A stretch of DNA of 64,000 nt from JAPOUP01 sp965199865 (GCA_965199865.1 CBDATU010000003.1:1-64000); one strand, 5' to 3'. Shown: positions 1-8,778, counted from the first letter of the stretch. Numbers and translations: made by a program. The notes: generated from the letters alone by a model not told the origin.

Positions 1-228
1 CTTCGCCAGCCCCATGACACAGCCGACACTTGCGGCGAGCGTCAGGCCAGCAATCACCGGAAGGCCAAGCGTCTGGGAAAAATGAAAATACGTGTAACCG
101 CCGATCAGCAGGTAAGCGCCATAGGCGAGATCCAGGACGCGGCCAACGCTGAAAATCAGCGTGAAGCCCATTGCGATCAGAGCGTAGAGGCCACTGAGCA
201 GAATGCCCTGGATCAGGATCTGCGTCAT
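1..228 (-). CDS. Liv-type ABC transporter permease, N-terminal part (cut by window edge)
   Basis: The 76 codons visible read as the first part of a LivH-like inner-membrane permease: a start methionine followed by hydrophobic helices with the usual LivH opening (ILIQGILLSGLYALIAMGFT, then DLAYGAYLLIGGY). It would form the channel for the substrate delivered by the binding protein encoded just upstream on the same strand. The start ATG is at 228, and the rest lies beyond the left edge. Transport class is secure from the sequence. The substrate is unknown and is inferred only from the neighbouring microcompartment genes. Confidence 0.85.
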   Translation of the reverse strand, partial: MTQILIQGILLSGLYALIAMGFTLIFSVGRVLDLAYGAYLLIGGYTYFHFSQTLGLPVIAGLTLAASVGCVMGLAK

Positions 229-448
229 GCGGCGCTGAGGACCGTCACATCATATGCGAAGTCAGTCACTGAACCGCATGTAGGCCAGACTGTCGATCCC
301 TCCAGCACGGAATCTGTCGATAGGGCATCTCCCGAGTGACCGAATAGGGGCATTCGGGGTGATGCTGTCTCTCTATGCTCCTCGACGGAACGGCGCGGAA
401 TCGCTGGCATGGGAGCTCTGTGCGGTGGGTCCAGTGAACGGTAAGCAG

Positions 449-470
449 GCGGGCGGGAATTCCCGCCCGC
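449..470. promoter_or_regulatory. Perfect 22-bp GC-rich palindrome between binding-protein and permease genes
   Basis: An 11-bp arm (GCGGGCGGGAA) is followed immediately by its exact complement, about 10 nt after the stop of the binding-protein gene and 220 nt before the permease start. No T-run follows on the minus strand. It is therefore better read as an mRNA-stabilising or partial-termination hairpin, which would let the binding protein be made in excess over the permease, than as a full terminator. That role is inferred. Confidence 0.55.
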
Positions 471-479
471 ACTCCAGAA

Positions 480-1772
480 TCACTTCACGGGCACCCAACT
501 GGGGACGGCAAAGTCCATGGTGGCGTATTCGGGCGGATAGACCACACCGACCGAACCATCCTCCTGCCACTGGACCACGACCATTGAGGGCTGGGCGAAG
601 TCGTAGGGAGCCTCAAGGTCGAACAGTGCGTTATGCGGATATGTCCGCTGTGTAACCGGCTCGATCTGGTCACGCTGCCAGAATCCGTATCGCAGCCACA
701 GCTCGCCATCCTTCTCCAGCTTGAGATCCTGCTTTTCCATCGCCGCGGCCCAGGCCGAGACATCGTCGAAGCCTCCCGCCTCTTCAGCGGCAGCCAGTGC
801 CTGCTTCAGCCCATGATAGGCGTTGAAGCCATTGAAATGAGGCAGCCTGGGTCGTGAGTCGTATCTGGCCTGATAGGTATCCACGAAAGCCTGACTGACG
901 GGATCAAGCTCAAAGCCCACGGACGGGACCGGAGACAGGGTCGAGATGCCGCCGCCCGCGCCACCAGTGTCCTCCCAGTATTCCAGGCCCAGCGCCGCCA
1001 CGTTCACTCCAGTCATCGGCATCGGAACCTGAAGCTTCACATATTGTGAGGAAATCACCTGGGAATTCACCGAACTGACCTGGTAAATGAAATCGGCACC
1101 ACTCGCCTGGGCCTTGGAAAAGATCGGTGCGAAATCGACCGTACCGATGTCATAGACGATGATGTCCTTCACCTCGATTCCGGCAACAGGAGCGAGCGCA
1201 TCGGTTACCAGACCGGTGATCGCGCCACCAAAAGCGGTATCCTCGGCAAGGATCACCACGCTCTCCCAGCCCATCTGGCCCTTCAGCACATCCGCACCAA
1301 AGTTGATGTAGAGCGTCGCCAGCGCCTCATCTGAGGCGATGTTCATGAAATAGGGTTCCATCAGTTCGGGATCCTCGACCACCATGTCGATGATGCCGAT
1401 ATAGCTGGTCCAGGTGTCCAGGGTGGGAATGCGGTATTCCTGCATCCTCGGTAGCCATCCAAGCGACACGTCGTCAATGGAGCCGGAAATGATGAAATCG
1501 ACCTCTTCGGTCTCGGCAAGGTATTCGTAGGCCTTGATTCCCTCGGTCACGTCTTCACCGGTATCTGCGGTGACGAGCGTGATCTGCTGGCCCATCACCC
1601 CGCCCGCGGCATTAAGCTCGTCAATCGCTATCTCGGCCCCACGCAGGGTGGAAAGCCCCGTATCTGAACTGAGTGAGCCGATGAAGCCCACCTTGATTTC
1701 CGCGCCAGCGGACGCGGCGATGGCAACGGCACCGGCAAGCGTGGCGCTGAAGACGGATTTTCTGCGAAACAT
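480..1772 (-). CDS. Branched-chain-amino-acid-type ABC transporter substrate-binding protein
   Basis: This 430-aa periplasmic type 1 binding protein has a signal peptide (hydrophobic stretch AGAVAIAASAGA, probable cleavage before EIKVGFIG). The mature start (KVGFIGSLSSDTG, LRGAEIAIDELNAAGGVMG, TADTGED) is typical of LivJ/K-like and amide- or urea-binding relatives. The ATG at 1772 is preceded by GGGAGGA at a 6-nt spacing. A palindromic operator lies 50 nt upstream, and an identical one occurs before the microcompartment genes, so the protein probably imports the microcompartment substrate. The ligand cannot be read from the sequence. Confidence 0.88.
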   Translation of the reverse strand: MFRRKSVFSATLAGAVAIAASAGAEIKVGFIGSLSSDTGLSTLRGAEIAIDELNAAGGVMGQQITLVTADTGEDVTEGIKAYEYLAETEEVDFIISGSIDDVSLGWLPRMQEYRIPTLDTWTSYIGIIDMVVEDPELMEPYFMNIASDEALATLYINFGADVLKGQMGWESVVILAEDTAFGGAITGLVTDALAPVAGIEVKDIIVYDIGTVDFAPIFSKAQASGADFIYQVSSVNSQVISSQYVKLQVPMPMTGVNVAALGLEYWEDTGGAGGGISTLSPVPSVGFELDPVSQAFVDTYQARYDSRPRLPHFNGFNAYHGLKQALAAAEEAGGFDDVSAWAAAMEKQDLKLEKDGELWLRYGFWQRDQIEPVTQRTYPHNALFDLEAPYDFAQPSMVVVQWQEDGSVGVVYPPEYATMDFAVPSWVPVK

Positions 1773-1821
1773 GGTGTTCCTCCCTTGGTTTCGGCATTGC
1801 TTTTGCCCGGACTTCCTTCAC

Positions 1822-1836
1822 TGTATACTGTATACA
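1822..1836. promoter_or_regulatory. Operator TGTATACTGTATACA, copy 1
   Basis: This 15-bp near-palindrome lies 50 bp upstream of the substrate-binding-protein start. Its exact reverse complement occurs at 8779-8793 in front of the microcompartment operon. The TGTATAC core with dyad symmetry is typical of sites bound by GntR-family (FCD/VanR-type) repressors. The regulator itself is not in this window. The sequence identity is seen directly; the regulator class is inferred. Confidence 0.7.
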
Positions 1837-1956
1837 AAGCAAATACCCGCCCGCAAGGTCAATCAAAATCGCCCAGGGTGGCGGCAAAATACGGATGGTC
1901 GCCCCCAACAACCAACCCAGACGGAATTCCGCTCCGTAACTCCAGCCATGGCATGG

Positions 1957-2367
1957 TCAGGGCGTGGAGACGCTGAGATTCTCGTGAATGATGGCATCAA
2001 CGTCAATCTCAACCATCATTCCAGGTTGCGTCAGGCCCGCCTGCACGCCCGTCAGGACGGGATCTATGCCGCTGAACGCCTCACCGTGGGCGCGGACGAA
2101 TCCACCCGCCTGACCCATGTCAGTCAAATAGGCGCGCGTGCGGACGACATGGCGCATTTCCGCGCCGACCTGTTTCAGCGCAGCCTCGATGCGGGAGAAA
2201 ATGAATACGGACTGGGCATAGCAGTCGCCAGGAGCGTGCAGCCTGCCGGAAGGCTCGATGGCGGTGGTGCCAGCAACATAGACGAAAGGTCCAACCCGCT
2301 TGGCGCGGGAGTAACTGCCGATCTCCTCAAACCGCCCGCCGGAACTGAAGGTGCGGATCATTGTCAC
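1957..2367 (-). CDS. RidA/YjgF/UK114-family protein
   Basis: This 136-aa protein spans the whole Rid fold (SRAKRVGPFVYVAGTTAIEP near the start, VEIDVDAIIHE near the end). RidA proteins hydrolyse reactive enamine/imine intermediates to keto acids. In archetypal RidA a catalytic arginine sits in the C-terminal PxR segment; the matching position here reads PVLTGVQAGL, so the arginine appears absent. Many Rid subgroups of catabolic loci also lack it. The gene ends the microcompartment operon: its GTG start (2367) overlaps the stop of the preceding gene by GTGA, and an ATG two codons on is an alternative. It probably detoxifies an imine formed in this pathway. Confidence 0.85.
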   Translation of the reverse strand: MTMIRTFSSGGRFEEIGSYSRAKRVGPFVYVAGTTAIEPSGRLHAPGDCYAQSVFIFSRIEAALKQVGAEMRHVVRTRAYLTDMGQAGGFVRAHGEAFSGIDPVLTGVQAGLTQPGMMVEIDVDAIIHENLSVSTP

Positions 2368-3536
2368 AGCCGGGCAAGAACCGCGCCCGCCGCGGCCTGA
2401 AGGGCTTCGCGTTCCGTCTCCGTGAGGTTCAGGATTTCGACGCGGACCAGCCCGGTAACGCCAAGATGGGAGGGAACACCCAGCACCACACCATCAATGC
2501 CGTATTCTCCGTTCAGCATCACCGAGACAGGCACGGGCCCGATTCGGGCACCACGGATATGGTCGAGAAGCTCGATTGTTGCATGGGCTGGCGCGATGGT
2601 CGCGGATCCCGATTTCCTGAGCGCTACGATCTGACCGCCGCCGGTCACCGCATCCCTGACGCAGGCGTCAATCTCACCATCGGTGAGGTATTTCGACAAT
2701 GGGTGACCTTTTACCCGCGCAAGTGAGGGAATTGGCGCCATTTCATCTCCATGACTGCCAAGCGTGATGGCATGGACATCAGCGGGAGCGACTCCGGCCG
2801 CCGCGGCCAGGGCATTGCGGAAACGGCCTGAATCGAGCGTGCCGGCCATGCCCAGAACCCGCTCGCGCGGAAATTCTGTGGCGCGGAGCATTTCCACCGT
2901 CATCTCGTCGACAGGGTTGGTTACGACGATGACGACTGCCTGCGGAGCCTGCGTTCGAATCGCCTCGGCCGCTGTTTGGATGACGCGGCGGTTGACATCC
3001 TTCAGGTCGGAGCGACTCATGCCCGGCACCCGGGGCTGCCCCGCGGTGACCACGACCGCATCCGCCTGCGAAACCTGGCCCAGATCCTCACTGCCGAAAC
3101 AGCGGGCCTTCGTTCCGGTGATGCCGGAGGCATGGTTGAGGTCGAGTGCGGTCGCCGCGGCGACGCCGCGAGCGATGTCGATAAGGACGATCTCGTCAGC
3201 CATATCCTCGTTTGCGGCGAGATGCGCGATGTTGCTCCCCACCCCACCGGCACCAATGAGCGCCAGCCTTGAAAACCTCCGGACCCGGGCCCGGGTGGTC
3301 CTGACGGGCGCGACCCATCTAGCCGATCTCCGATAGAGGACGCGCCGCATTGCCGTTGCCCCGTCAGTGCGGGCGGGAGCGGGCCGCTCCAGTGGTCCGT
3401 CTGCGAGTCGGATACCCATCCGCGCTGCGGATTCCCTCGCTACCTCCGTGACAATGTCCCCTGGCAGAATCTCGAAGACGATCCGACCCCGCTGACGGGC
3501 GTCCTCAATCGCTTCTGAGCCGATGACACGCGCCAT
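2364..3536 (-). CDS. Malate/lactate-dehydrogenase-like enzyme with ~90-aa N-terminal extension, BMC-associated
   Basis: From residue ~91 the protein is an NAD-dependent 2-hydroxyacid dehydrogenase: nucleotide-binding LALIGAGGVGSNIA, substrate-loop AGQPRVPGMSRSDL with the arginine characteristic of malate dehydrogenases, VTNPVDEMT, and catalytic histidine in GSHGDEM. About 90 residues precede it. Residues 1-45 form a small domain whose end (LPGDIVTEVARESAARMGI) resembles the TP.AR..A...GI module seen in ethanolamine/propanediol microcompartment proteins, followed by an Arg/Pro-rich linker. Such extensions often direct enzymes into BMC shells. It starts directly after the BMC-T stop (TAGATG). 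Recycling NADH from the aldehyde dehydrogenase inside the shell is a plausible but inferred role. Confidence 0.82.
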   Translation of the reverse strand: MARVIGSEAIEDARQRGRIVFEILPGDIVTEVARESAARMGIRLADGPLERPAPARTDGATAMRRVLYRRSARWVAPVRTTRARVRRFSRLALIGAGGVGSNIAHLAANEDMADEIVLIDIARGVAAATALDLNHASGITGTKARCFGSEDLGQVSQADAVVVTAGQPRVPGMSRSDLKDVNRRVIQTAAEAIRTQAPQAVVIVVTNPVDEMTVEMLRATEFPRERVLGMAGTLDSGRFRNALAAAAGVAPADVHAITLGSHGDEMAPIPSLARVKGHPLSKYLTDGEIDACVRDAVTGGGQIVALRKSGSATIAPAHATIELLDHIRGARIGPVPVSVMLNGEYGIDGVVLGVPSHLGVTGLVRVEILNLTETEREALQAAAGAVLARL

Positions 3537-4160
3537 CTACACGTTCCGACCTTCCACCGCCTCGACGGCACTGGACGCGGCATCAACGGCAGTCTTCACC
3601 GAATCTTCGGAACCGGAAATGAATAGTCGCCCGAACCTGCCTACGGCACGGACCTCAACTATGTCGATCTCGGCAGCCTTCTCGGCTTCGTTTGCCGCAA
3701 TCGAGACATAGGCGGCTGGAGCGCACTCGATAATGCCAAGGGTCTGCCCCGGTACCACAAGTGTTCCCTTACGCCACTTGTTCAGCAGCTGCGCCTGGTA
3801 GGGTTCGACAGACGTGATGATCTGGGTCGATTCGATGCTCGGCTTCAGACGGTCGGACATGGATGCGCCAAGTTCATCAAGAATCGCATTCCTGGCCTGG
3901 GTTACCTCAGCGTTCGACGGCGACCGGAGGATGAAGAAACCGAATTCCCGCTCCACCATCTGTGTGGTGGCCTCGACCGAAGACGCCTTAAGCGCCCGGT
4001 CGATCAGCTGGAACACGCAGTTGCCCGGGGCCAGTTCACCGACAAGAACCGTATCTCCGGAAAGCGGAATTGAACCCTGCACTGTCGCACCGTTATAGGC
4101 GGCGAATTTCGGCTGCAGGTTATCGATCTGCATCAGCGCCCTGATCGTGATGTCACTCAT
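3537..4160 (-). CDS. BMC-T (tandem-domain) microcompartment shell protein
   Basis: This 207-aa protein carries two BMC domains. The second is clear: TLGIIECAPAAYVSIAANEA near residue 120, then GRLFISGSEDSVKTAVDAA near the end. The first (residues ~5-100) is more divergent, as is usual in BMC-T proteins. Such proteins form pseudohexameric trimers in the shell facet, often with a larger, gated pore. The ATG at 4160 overlaps the aldehyde dehydrogenase stop by ATGA, which fixes the start; an upstream in-frame start would add 15 residues unlike the family. Translational coupling to the dehydrogenase agrees with co-assembly. Confidence 0.9.
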   Translation of the reverse strand: MSDITIRALMQIDNLQPKFAAYNGATVQGSIPLSGDTVLVGELAPGNCVFQLIDRALKASSVEATTQMVEREFGFFILRSPSNAEVTQARNAILDELGASMSDRLKPSIESTQIITSVEPYQAQLLNKWRKGTLVVPGQTLGIIECAPAAYVSIAANEAEKAAEIDIVEVRAVGRFGRLFISGSEDSVKTAVDAASSAVEAVEGRNV

Positions 4161-5536
4161 GCACCAAACTCCTCGTGAATGTCGCGCCAGGGACGGTTGG
4201 CCCATGCCACCCGCTTGATATTTATCAGGTGGAGCGCGGTGACGTTGTCCGAAGTCATCGACCCCGACCAGGTGCCCGTACCAAGCATGAAACTCGGCTC
4301 CAGATCGGTCGCGTATCCGGCACCGCCATGAATCGCCGGGACGTTGACGAGCACCCGGCCGGTCGGAATGGAGGAATATCTCGCCACGATGTCAGGATCA
4401 TGGCTGTGGATCACGGCGCTATGCCCCCACCCCCCGAACTTTGCCACCGCATGAGACAGTTCAATCGCATGGGAACTGTCCCTGGCCTCGTAGAAAGCGA
4501 GTACGGGATTGAGCTTCTCGGCCGACAGAGGCCGCTGCCAGCCGACCTCGCTCTCTTCACTGACAATGCATCTGGAACGTGGCGGCAACGAGAATCCCGC
4601 CAGTTCCGCCAGTTTCCCGGCCGATTGGCCCACGCGGTCGGGATTCATCGCCCGGCCATCAAGAAAGATCGTTCCGGCCAGTCGGTCAGCCTCCGCGGGT
4701 GTGCAGAAGTAGCAGCCGGCCAGCTTCAGTTCATGCCGCAGTTCGCGCGCGATCTCAGGGTCGGCGATGACCGCCTGTTCGGAAACGCAGGCGGTGCCAC
4801 AGTCAAAGCTCTTCGACGCCACGATCTGCTCGGCCACCTCGCCAAGATCCCTGGCCATGGATCTGTGCACATAGCAGGGAACGTTGCCCGCGCCGACCGC
4901 CAGCGTCGGTTTACCGGAGGAATAGGCGGCGCGAACCATGCCGGGACCGCCCGTTGCCATGATCACCGAGGTGCGCCGATGGCGCATCAGCTCAGCGGTA
5001 CCCTGTATCGTCACCTGGTCAAGGCACTGCACCAGACCTTTGGGCGCCCCCATCCTCTCGGCCGTGTCGGCCATGATGCGCGCGGCCTCGTTGCCGCATC
5101 GCACTGCGCGTGGGTGGGGGGCGCATACAATGGCGTTGCCGGACTTAACGGCGCTCAGCACCTTGAATATCACCGTGGATGTGGGATTGGTCACCGGTAT
5201 CAGCGCGGCCACGACTCCCATGGGCTCGCCGAAAGCCGCGACCTTTGTGGCATCATCGCGCCAGAGCATTCCCAGTGTGGTTACGTCGCGCAGCCAATCG
5301 GCCGTGCAGCGTGCATTCATCAGATCCTTGACACGCTTATGTTCAGGATCTCCATAACCGGTTTCCTCATGCGCCATATGCCCCAGGCGTTTAGCCTCGG
5401 TCTCGACGGCCGATGCCATGGCCTCGACGATCGCGTCTATATGGCTGGGATCGGTTCCCAGGAACTGCCTGTATGCCTCAAACGCGGTTTCCGCACAGCG
5501 GCGGGCCGATGCGATGGATCTGAGATCCGCGTCCAT
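4157..5536 (-). CDS. CoA-acylating aldehyde dehydrogenase, EutE/PduP/SauS-like
   Basis: This 459-aa protein matches acylating aldehyde dehydrogenases, which turn an aldehyde, CoA and NAD+ into acyl-CoA and NADH. Visible landmarks are PVTNPTSTVIFK (~114-125), MATGGPGMVRAAYSSGKP (nucleotide-binding region) and catalytic Cys250 in FDCGTACVSEQ, with a C-terminal GWGHSAVIHS. Length and motifs are close to EutE/PduP and sulfoacetaldehyde dehydrogenase (SauS). It lacks an obvious encapsulation peptide at either end. The start overlaps the preceding stop (TAATG) and the stop overlaps the BMC-T start (ATGA). It should be the signature enzyme of this microcompartment; the aldehyde is unknown. Confidence 0.88.
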   Translation of the reverse strand: MDADLRSIASARRCAETAFEAYRQFLGTDPSHIDAIVEAMASAVETEAKRLGHMAHEETGYGDPEHKRVKDLMNARCTADWLRDVTTLGMLWRDDATKVAAFGEPMGVVAALIPVTNPTSTVIFKVLSAVKSGNAIVCAPHPRAVRCGNEAARIMADTAERMGAPKGLVQCLDQVTIQGTAELMRHRRTSVIMATGGPGMVRAAYSSGKPTLAVGAGNVPCYVHRSMARDLGEVAEQIVASKSFDCGTACVSEQAVIADPEIARELRHELKLAGCYFCTPAEADRLAGTIFLDGRAMNPDRVGQSAGKLAELAGFSLPPRSRCIVSEESEVGWQRPLSAEKLNPVLAFYEARDSSHAIELSHAVAKFGGWGHSAVIHSHDPDIVARYSSIPTGRVLVNVPAIHGGAGYATDLEPSFMLGTGTWSGSMTSDNVTALHLINIKRVAWANRPWRDIHEEFGA

Positions 5537-6723
5537 TACCGACCTCCCGTCGCAATTCTGTCCATTGCCTTTCGAGCGTCATGGGAATCCGTGGCGTTGA
5601 TGCCGATCATATCGAGGCGACGCCCTGCGGCGGCGACATCGGCGCCAAGAACCGCGGAGGCAAGAGTGATCATGGAACGGGTGACGGGAACATCCGTTCC
5701 GGTAAGCCGTGCCGCAGACACAAGCGGAACCAGCGAGCCAATCACGCCGTCGCGCAGAAGCCGCTTCGCGTCGTCCTGCGCTGGAACAGGTCGAGCCCCC
5801 GCGCCACGTTCCGCACCGGCATGGCAGGCGATCCAGGTATCCGTAGAGGGAAGGTCCCGGATGCCATAGGCATGCGCAACGGCGCGGCGCTCTTCAGCCA
5901 GGAGGTCGATGACGCGCCGCTGCTCCGGACCAGTCAAGGCGGCGAAGGTGTGGTTTTCTGGTAGGGGCGTGCCGCCCATCGGCACCGGAACGGCCCCTGC
6001 CCCAAGTGCCGGACCGCTCATCAGAAGCGCGGGAAATTCCACCAGCGCCGATCCGTCAGCAAAGCCTGAAGCGACGACGCTGCTCTTTGCCGATGACGGC
6101 AGGAAGCGCTGCAGACCGGCCAGCACCCGTTCGCGCCCGCTAGGGAGCGTGGCCGCAACCGGCCGCTCAGCTTCGAACAGGGTCAGAACCGCCCCTTCCG
6201 CGGCGATCCAGTATGGAAGTCCCTGGGCCTCGACGATGGTGATGTCCGCCGTAGCGCCGCCGATCCGAAGCAGCCACGCTGTTTCCAGGGCGCCGAACGA
6301 TCGTCCCGGCGCCAGAACCAGGACCTGGCCGTCCTCCAGATGATCGGCCAGCACCATCGCATATGTACGCTGCTTGTGCACTGGCCCGGTGAGGAAAATG
6401 ATCTCAGCCTCTTTCACCGCAGCATCAAGTTCCGCGGTGGTCCGAACGGACGGCGCGCCATTACGGTCGACCTGATACGTGCCCACCGGTCCCGCACCCC
6501 GCAGGGAAATTCCGGAAGACGCGCGCATTGACGTCAATTCGGATCCATAAGCGGAAAACAGCGTCACCTGCGCGCCTTCGGCAAGACAGAGAGCCGCTGT
6601 CAGTCTCGCATCCTCACCGCCTCCGAGCACCGCAATCCGGGAAAACTCCGGCGCGGCGGCAGGAGGTGCGGAGACCCTCCCCCCTGAAGTCGCTTCGGCA
6701 AATTCGGAGAAAACGCTGTTCAT
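5536..6723 (-). CDS. Opine-dehydrogenase-like NAD(P)-binding protein with probable encapsulation peptide
   Basis: This 395-aa protein has an N-terminal Rossmann fold (IAVLGGGEDARLTAAL, residues ~30-45) followed by an all-helical C-terminal half typical of octopine/nopaline dehydrogenases and related reductases; VEFPALLMSGPALG and the ENHTF region are consistent. The dinucleotide loop is GGGEDA rather than GxGxxG/A, so binding may be altered. Residues 1-14 (MNSVFSEFAEATSG) make a short amphipathic helix followed by a Pro/Ala linker, the usual form of a BMC-targeting peptide. Known family members reductively condense amino acids with keto acids. Its reaction here is unknown; oxidising or forming a secondary amine is one guess. 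Confidence 0.65.
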   Translation of the reverse strand: MNSVFSEFAEATSGGRVSAPPAAAPEFSRIAVLGGGEDARLTAALCLAEGAQVTLFSAYGSELTSMRASSGISLRGAGPVGTYQVDRNGAPSVRTTAELDAAVKEAEIIFLTGPVHKQRTYAMVLADHLEDGQVLVLAPGRSFGALETAWLLRIGGATADITIVEAQGLPYWIAAEGAVLTLFEAERPVAATLPSGRERVLAGLQRFLPSSAKSSVVASGFADGSALVEFPALLMSGPALGAGAVPVPMGGTPLPENHTFAALTGPEQRRVIDLLAEERRAVAHAYGIRDLPSTDTWIACHAGAERGAGARPVPAQDDAKRLLRDGVIGSLVPLVSAARLTGTDVPVTRSMITLASAVLGADVAAAGRRLDMIGINATDSHDARKAMDRIATGGR

Positions 6724-6792
6724 AACGCATTCCCATCCACAGCATTGGGTCCGGGATCATCCAGCCTCCGGAAAAGGCCGTACGAACCGTCT

Positions 6793-7089
6793 CTAGCCTG
6801 CCAGATTCTCGATGATCGCCTCAAGCTCGTCATGCGGCCTTGCAATGACATGGACCGCGACCACCTCACCAACCCTGTTGGCAGCGGTCGCGCCTGCATC
6901 GGTCGCCGCTTTCACCGCACCAACCTCGCCGCGCACGAGCGTCGAGACCAGACCGCCACCGGACCTGGTCTGGCAGATGATGCTCACCGAAGCGGCCTTG
7001 ACCATCGCGTCGGCCGCCTCGATCGAGGCCACAAGGCCCCGGGTTTCGATCATGCCAAGCGCTGCCTGGCCTGCTGTTGGTTTCGCCAT
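6793..7089 (-). CDS. BMC-H (hexameric) microcompartment shell protein
   Basis: This 98-aa single BMC domain (ALGMIETRGLVASIEAADAM, then SGGGLVSTLVRGEVGAVKAA, then HVIARPHDELEAI) is closest in form to PduA/EutM/CcmK hexamers that tile the shell. The pore loop at residues ~43-46 reads SGGG instead of the common GSG, so the pore is lined by small neutral residues. AAGGAGAG at good spacing precedes the ATG at 7089. It is the only BMC-H gene in the window, and lies 69 bp upstream of the opine-dehydrogenase-like gene. Confidence 0.95.
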   Translation of the reverse strand: MAKPTAGQAALGMIETRGLVASIEAADAMVKAASVSIICQTRSGGGLVSTLVRGEVGAVKAATDAGATAANRVGEVVAVHVIARPHDELEAIIENLAG

Positions 7090-7167
7090 GGGTTCTCTCC
7101 TTGATGGCTTTCCATGTCTTTCACACGACCCGGCCTACCCGTCATTCCAGGGCATTCCGGGCCGTGC

Positions 7168-7440
7168 TCACTTCATCTTGATGTCGATCCGGTCCACCAC
7201 CGCAACCACCGCAGCGTCGGTTGGGATGCCCGACATGCCCTGTGGTAGCCGCGCGGCGGAACCGAACGTGATCAGGACCGTGTCCCCAACGCCGGCTCCG
7301 CAGGTATCGGCGGCAACTTGCGCCGCCTCAAGGACATTGCCGGCACCGTCGATGATGTCCGCGACAAGCAGCGTCAGCCCAACCAGCCGCGCATCCTTGG
7401 CCGTGGCGGTTGCGGTGCCGGTGATGCGTCCGATTTTCAT
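7168..7440 (-). CDS. BMC-P (EutN/CcmL family) pentameric vertex protein
   Basis: This 90-aa protein has the EutN/CcmL beginning (MKIGRITGTATATAKDARLVG), a central VGDTVLITFGSAAR and the closing AVVAVVDRIDI. These proteins form the pentamers that cap icosahedral vertices. With BMC-H and BMC-T it gives a minimal closed shell. The ATG at 7440 overlaps the ligase stop by one base (TGATG). About 80 bp separate its end from BMC-H. Confidence 0.93.
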   Translation of the reverse strand: MKIGRITGTATATAKDARLVGLTLLVADIIDGAGNVLEAAQVAADTCGAGVGDTVLITFGSAARLPQGMSGIPTDAAVVAVVDRIDIKMK

Positions 7441-8735
7441 CAGAAATTCGCCAGATAGCGCTGGGTCTCGACCGGTGTTACCTGAGCGGCCAGGAACTCG
7501 ATTTCGCGCTCTGCCTGCTGAAGATAGAGTTCATGGCAGTCCGCGCCCATCACATCCTTTAGCCATTCCGACCCGCGCGCAAGCGCGACCGCAGTGGGAG
7601 CGTCGGTGGGAATGGGTTCGGCGTCCTCCTCTTCATAGGCGTTACCTTCCGTCTTGGCCGAAGGCTCGATGCTCTGCTCAATGCCATCCAGTCCAGCCGC
7701 GATTTCGGCGGCAAGCAGGTAATAGGGATTCGCGTCCGCGCCGGCATCGCGCTTCTCGACCCGCGTCGTGCCCCCCTGCCCTTCGATGACCCTGAGCCCC
7801 ACAGTCCGGTTGTCTCCACCCCAGGCGGTGTTGATTGGACAGAATGAGTAGGGCTGCCGTCGTCTGAAACCGTTCGGCGTCGGCGAACCGCAGATCGCCA
7901 TCTCGGCCATGCGTTTCTGGAGACCGCCGAGGAACGCGCGTCCAAGGCCACTGAGCTGTCCGCCATCGGAGAAAGCGTTCGCACCGTCCTTCCACAGCGA
8001 ATAATGTGTGTGGAAACCATTGCCGGATTCCTCAAAGAACGGTTTGGCCATGAAGGTAGCACGGTATCCATGTACGGTGGCGAGCTGGCGTACGAGACTG
8101 CGGAACATGACCACACGGTCGGCGGCCTTCAGCGCCTCGTCATAACGGATGTTCACCTCTACCTGGCCGGCGGCATATTCCGGATTCGACTGCTCGATCG
8201 GAATTCCGCATTCGTTGATCTGCCTGCGGATTGGGCCTAGTACATGTTCGAGTTCAGCGGCTCGGTCGAGACCATAGACCCCGATACCCTGATCCCTGGG
8301 GCGGCCGGTTTCCGCATCAAGCAGGTAGAATTCGAGTTCGGTGCCGACACTGACGGTATATCCCATCGCAGCGGCTCGCTCGACCTGGCGAACTAGCGCA
8401 CCCCGGGGATCAATGGGAACGGGCCCGTGGTCCGGCCCTTCGGCCCGGCCAAAACAGATTGCGACCCCGGGTTCCCAGGGCAGCTCAACCGGCTGGCTGT
8501 CTGGAAAGACATGCATATCCGGGTAGCCGTTGCCGAAATTGACATAGGGTGTATCCCAGACATCGCAGGTCATATCGATGGCGAAAGTAGCGATCGACAT
8601 GGCGTTACCGCTTCTGCAGATAACATCCCAATGGCTCGCGGGAATGCGCTTTCCACGCATGATTCCATTCGCATCGCCAATTCCCATGGCTACTGTATGA
8701 ATGCCTTCCGGCAGGCTAAAATCTTGATCTGGCAC
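7440..8735 (-). CDS. Glutamine-synthetase-like gamma-glutamylamine ligase
   Basis: This 431-aa member of the GS fold is close in motifs to PuuA/GlnT-type ligases, which join glutamate to an amine using ATP. It shows GTELEFYLLD (metal site, ~131-140), KPFFEESGNGFHTHYSL (~231-247), RRQPYSFCPINTAWGGDNRT (~292-311) and EKRDAGADANPYYLLA. I chose the GTG at 8735 because AGGGAG stands 6 nt upstream. The longer frame to 8807 would run through the operator at 8779-8793. It heads the microcompartment operon, and suggests that the substrate is an amine first captured as a gamma-glutamyl amide. The amine is not identifiable. Confidence 0.85.
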   Translation of the reverse strand: MPDQDFSLPEGIHTVAMGIGDANGIMRGKRIPASHWDVICRSGNAMSIATFAIDMTCDVWDTPYVNFGNGYPDMHVFPDSQPVELPWEPGVAICFGRAEGPDHGPVPIDPRGALVRQVERAAAMGYTVSVGTELEFYLLDAETGRPRDQGIGVYGLDRAAELEHVLGPIRRQINECGIPIEQSNPEYAAGQVEVNIRYDEALKAADRVVMFRSLVRQLATVHGYRATFMAKPFFEESGNGFHTHYSLWKDGANAFSDGGQLSGLGRAFLGGLQKRMAEMAICGSPTPNGFRRRQPYSFCPINTAWGGDNRTVGLRVIEGQGGTTRVEKRDAGADANPYYLLAAEIAAGLDGIEQSIEPSAKTEGNAYEEEDAEPIPTDAPTAVALARGSEWLKDVMGADCHELYLQQAEREIEFLAAQVTPVETQRYLANF

Positions 8736-8778
8736 GTTTTTCTCCCTGATTCGCGACTCTTGCCAGATGACTGTATCC

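Noticed and set aside
4175..5869. 564-codon plus-strand open frame
   Set aside because: It is antisense to the aldehyde dehydrogenase and opine-dehydrogenase-like genes, is Arg/His/Gly-rich, and has no motif; it arises from high-GC codon use.
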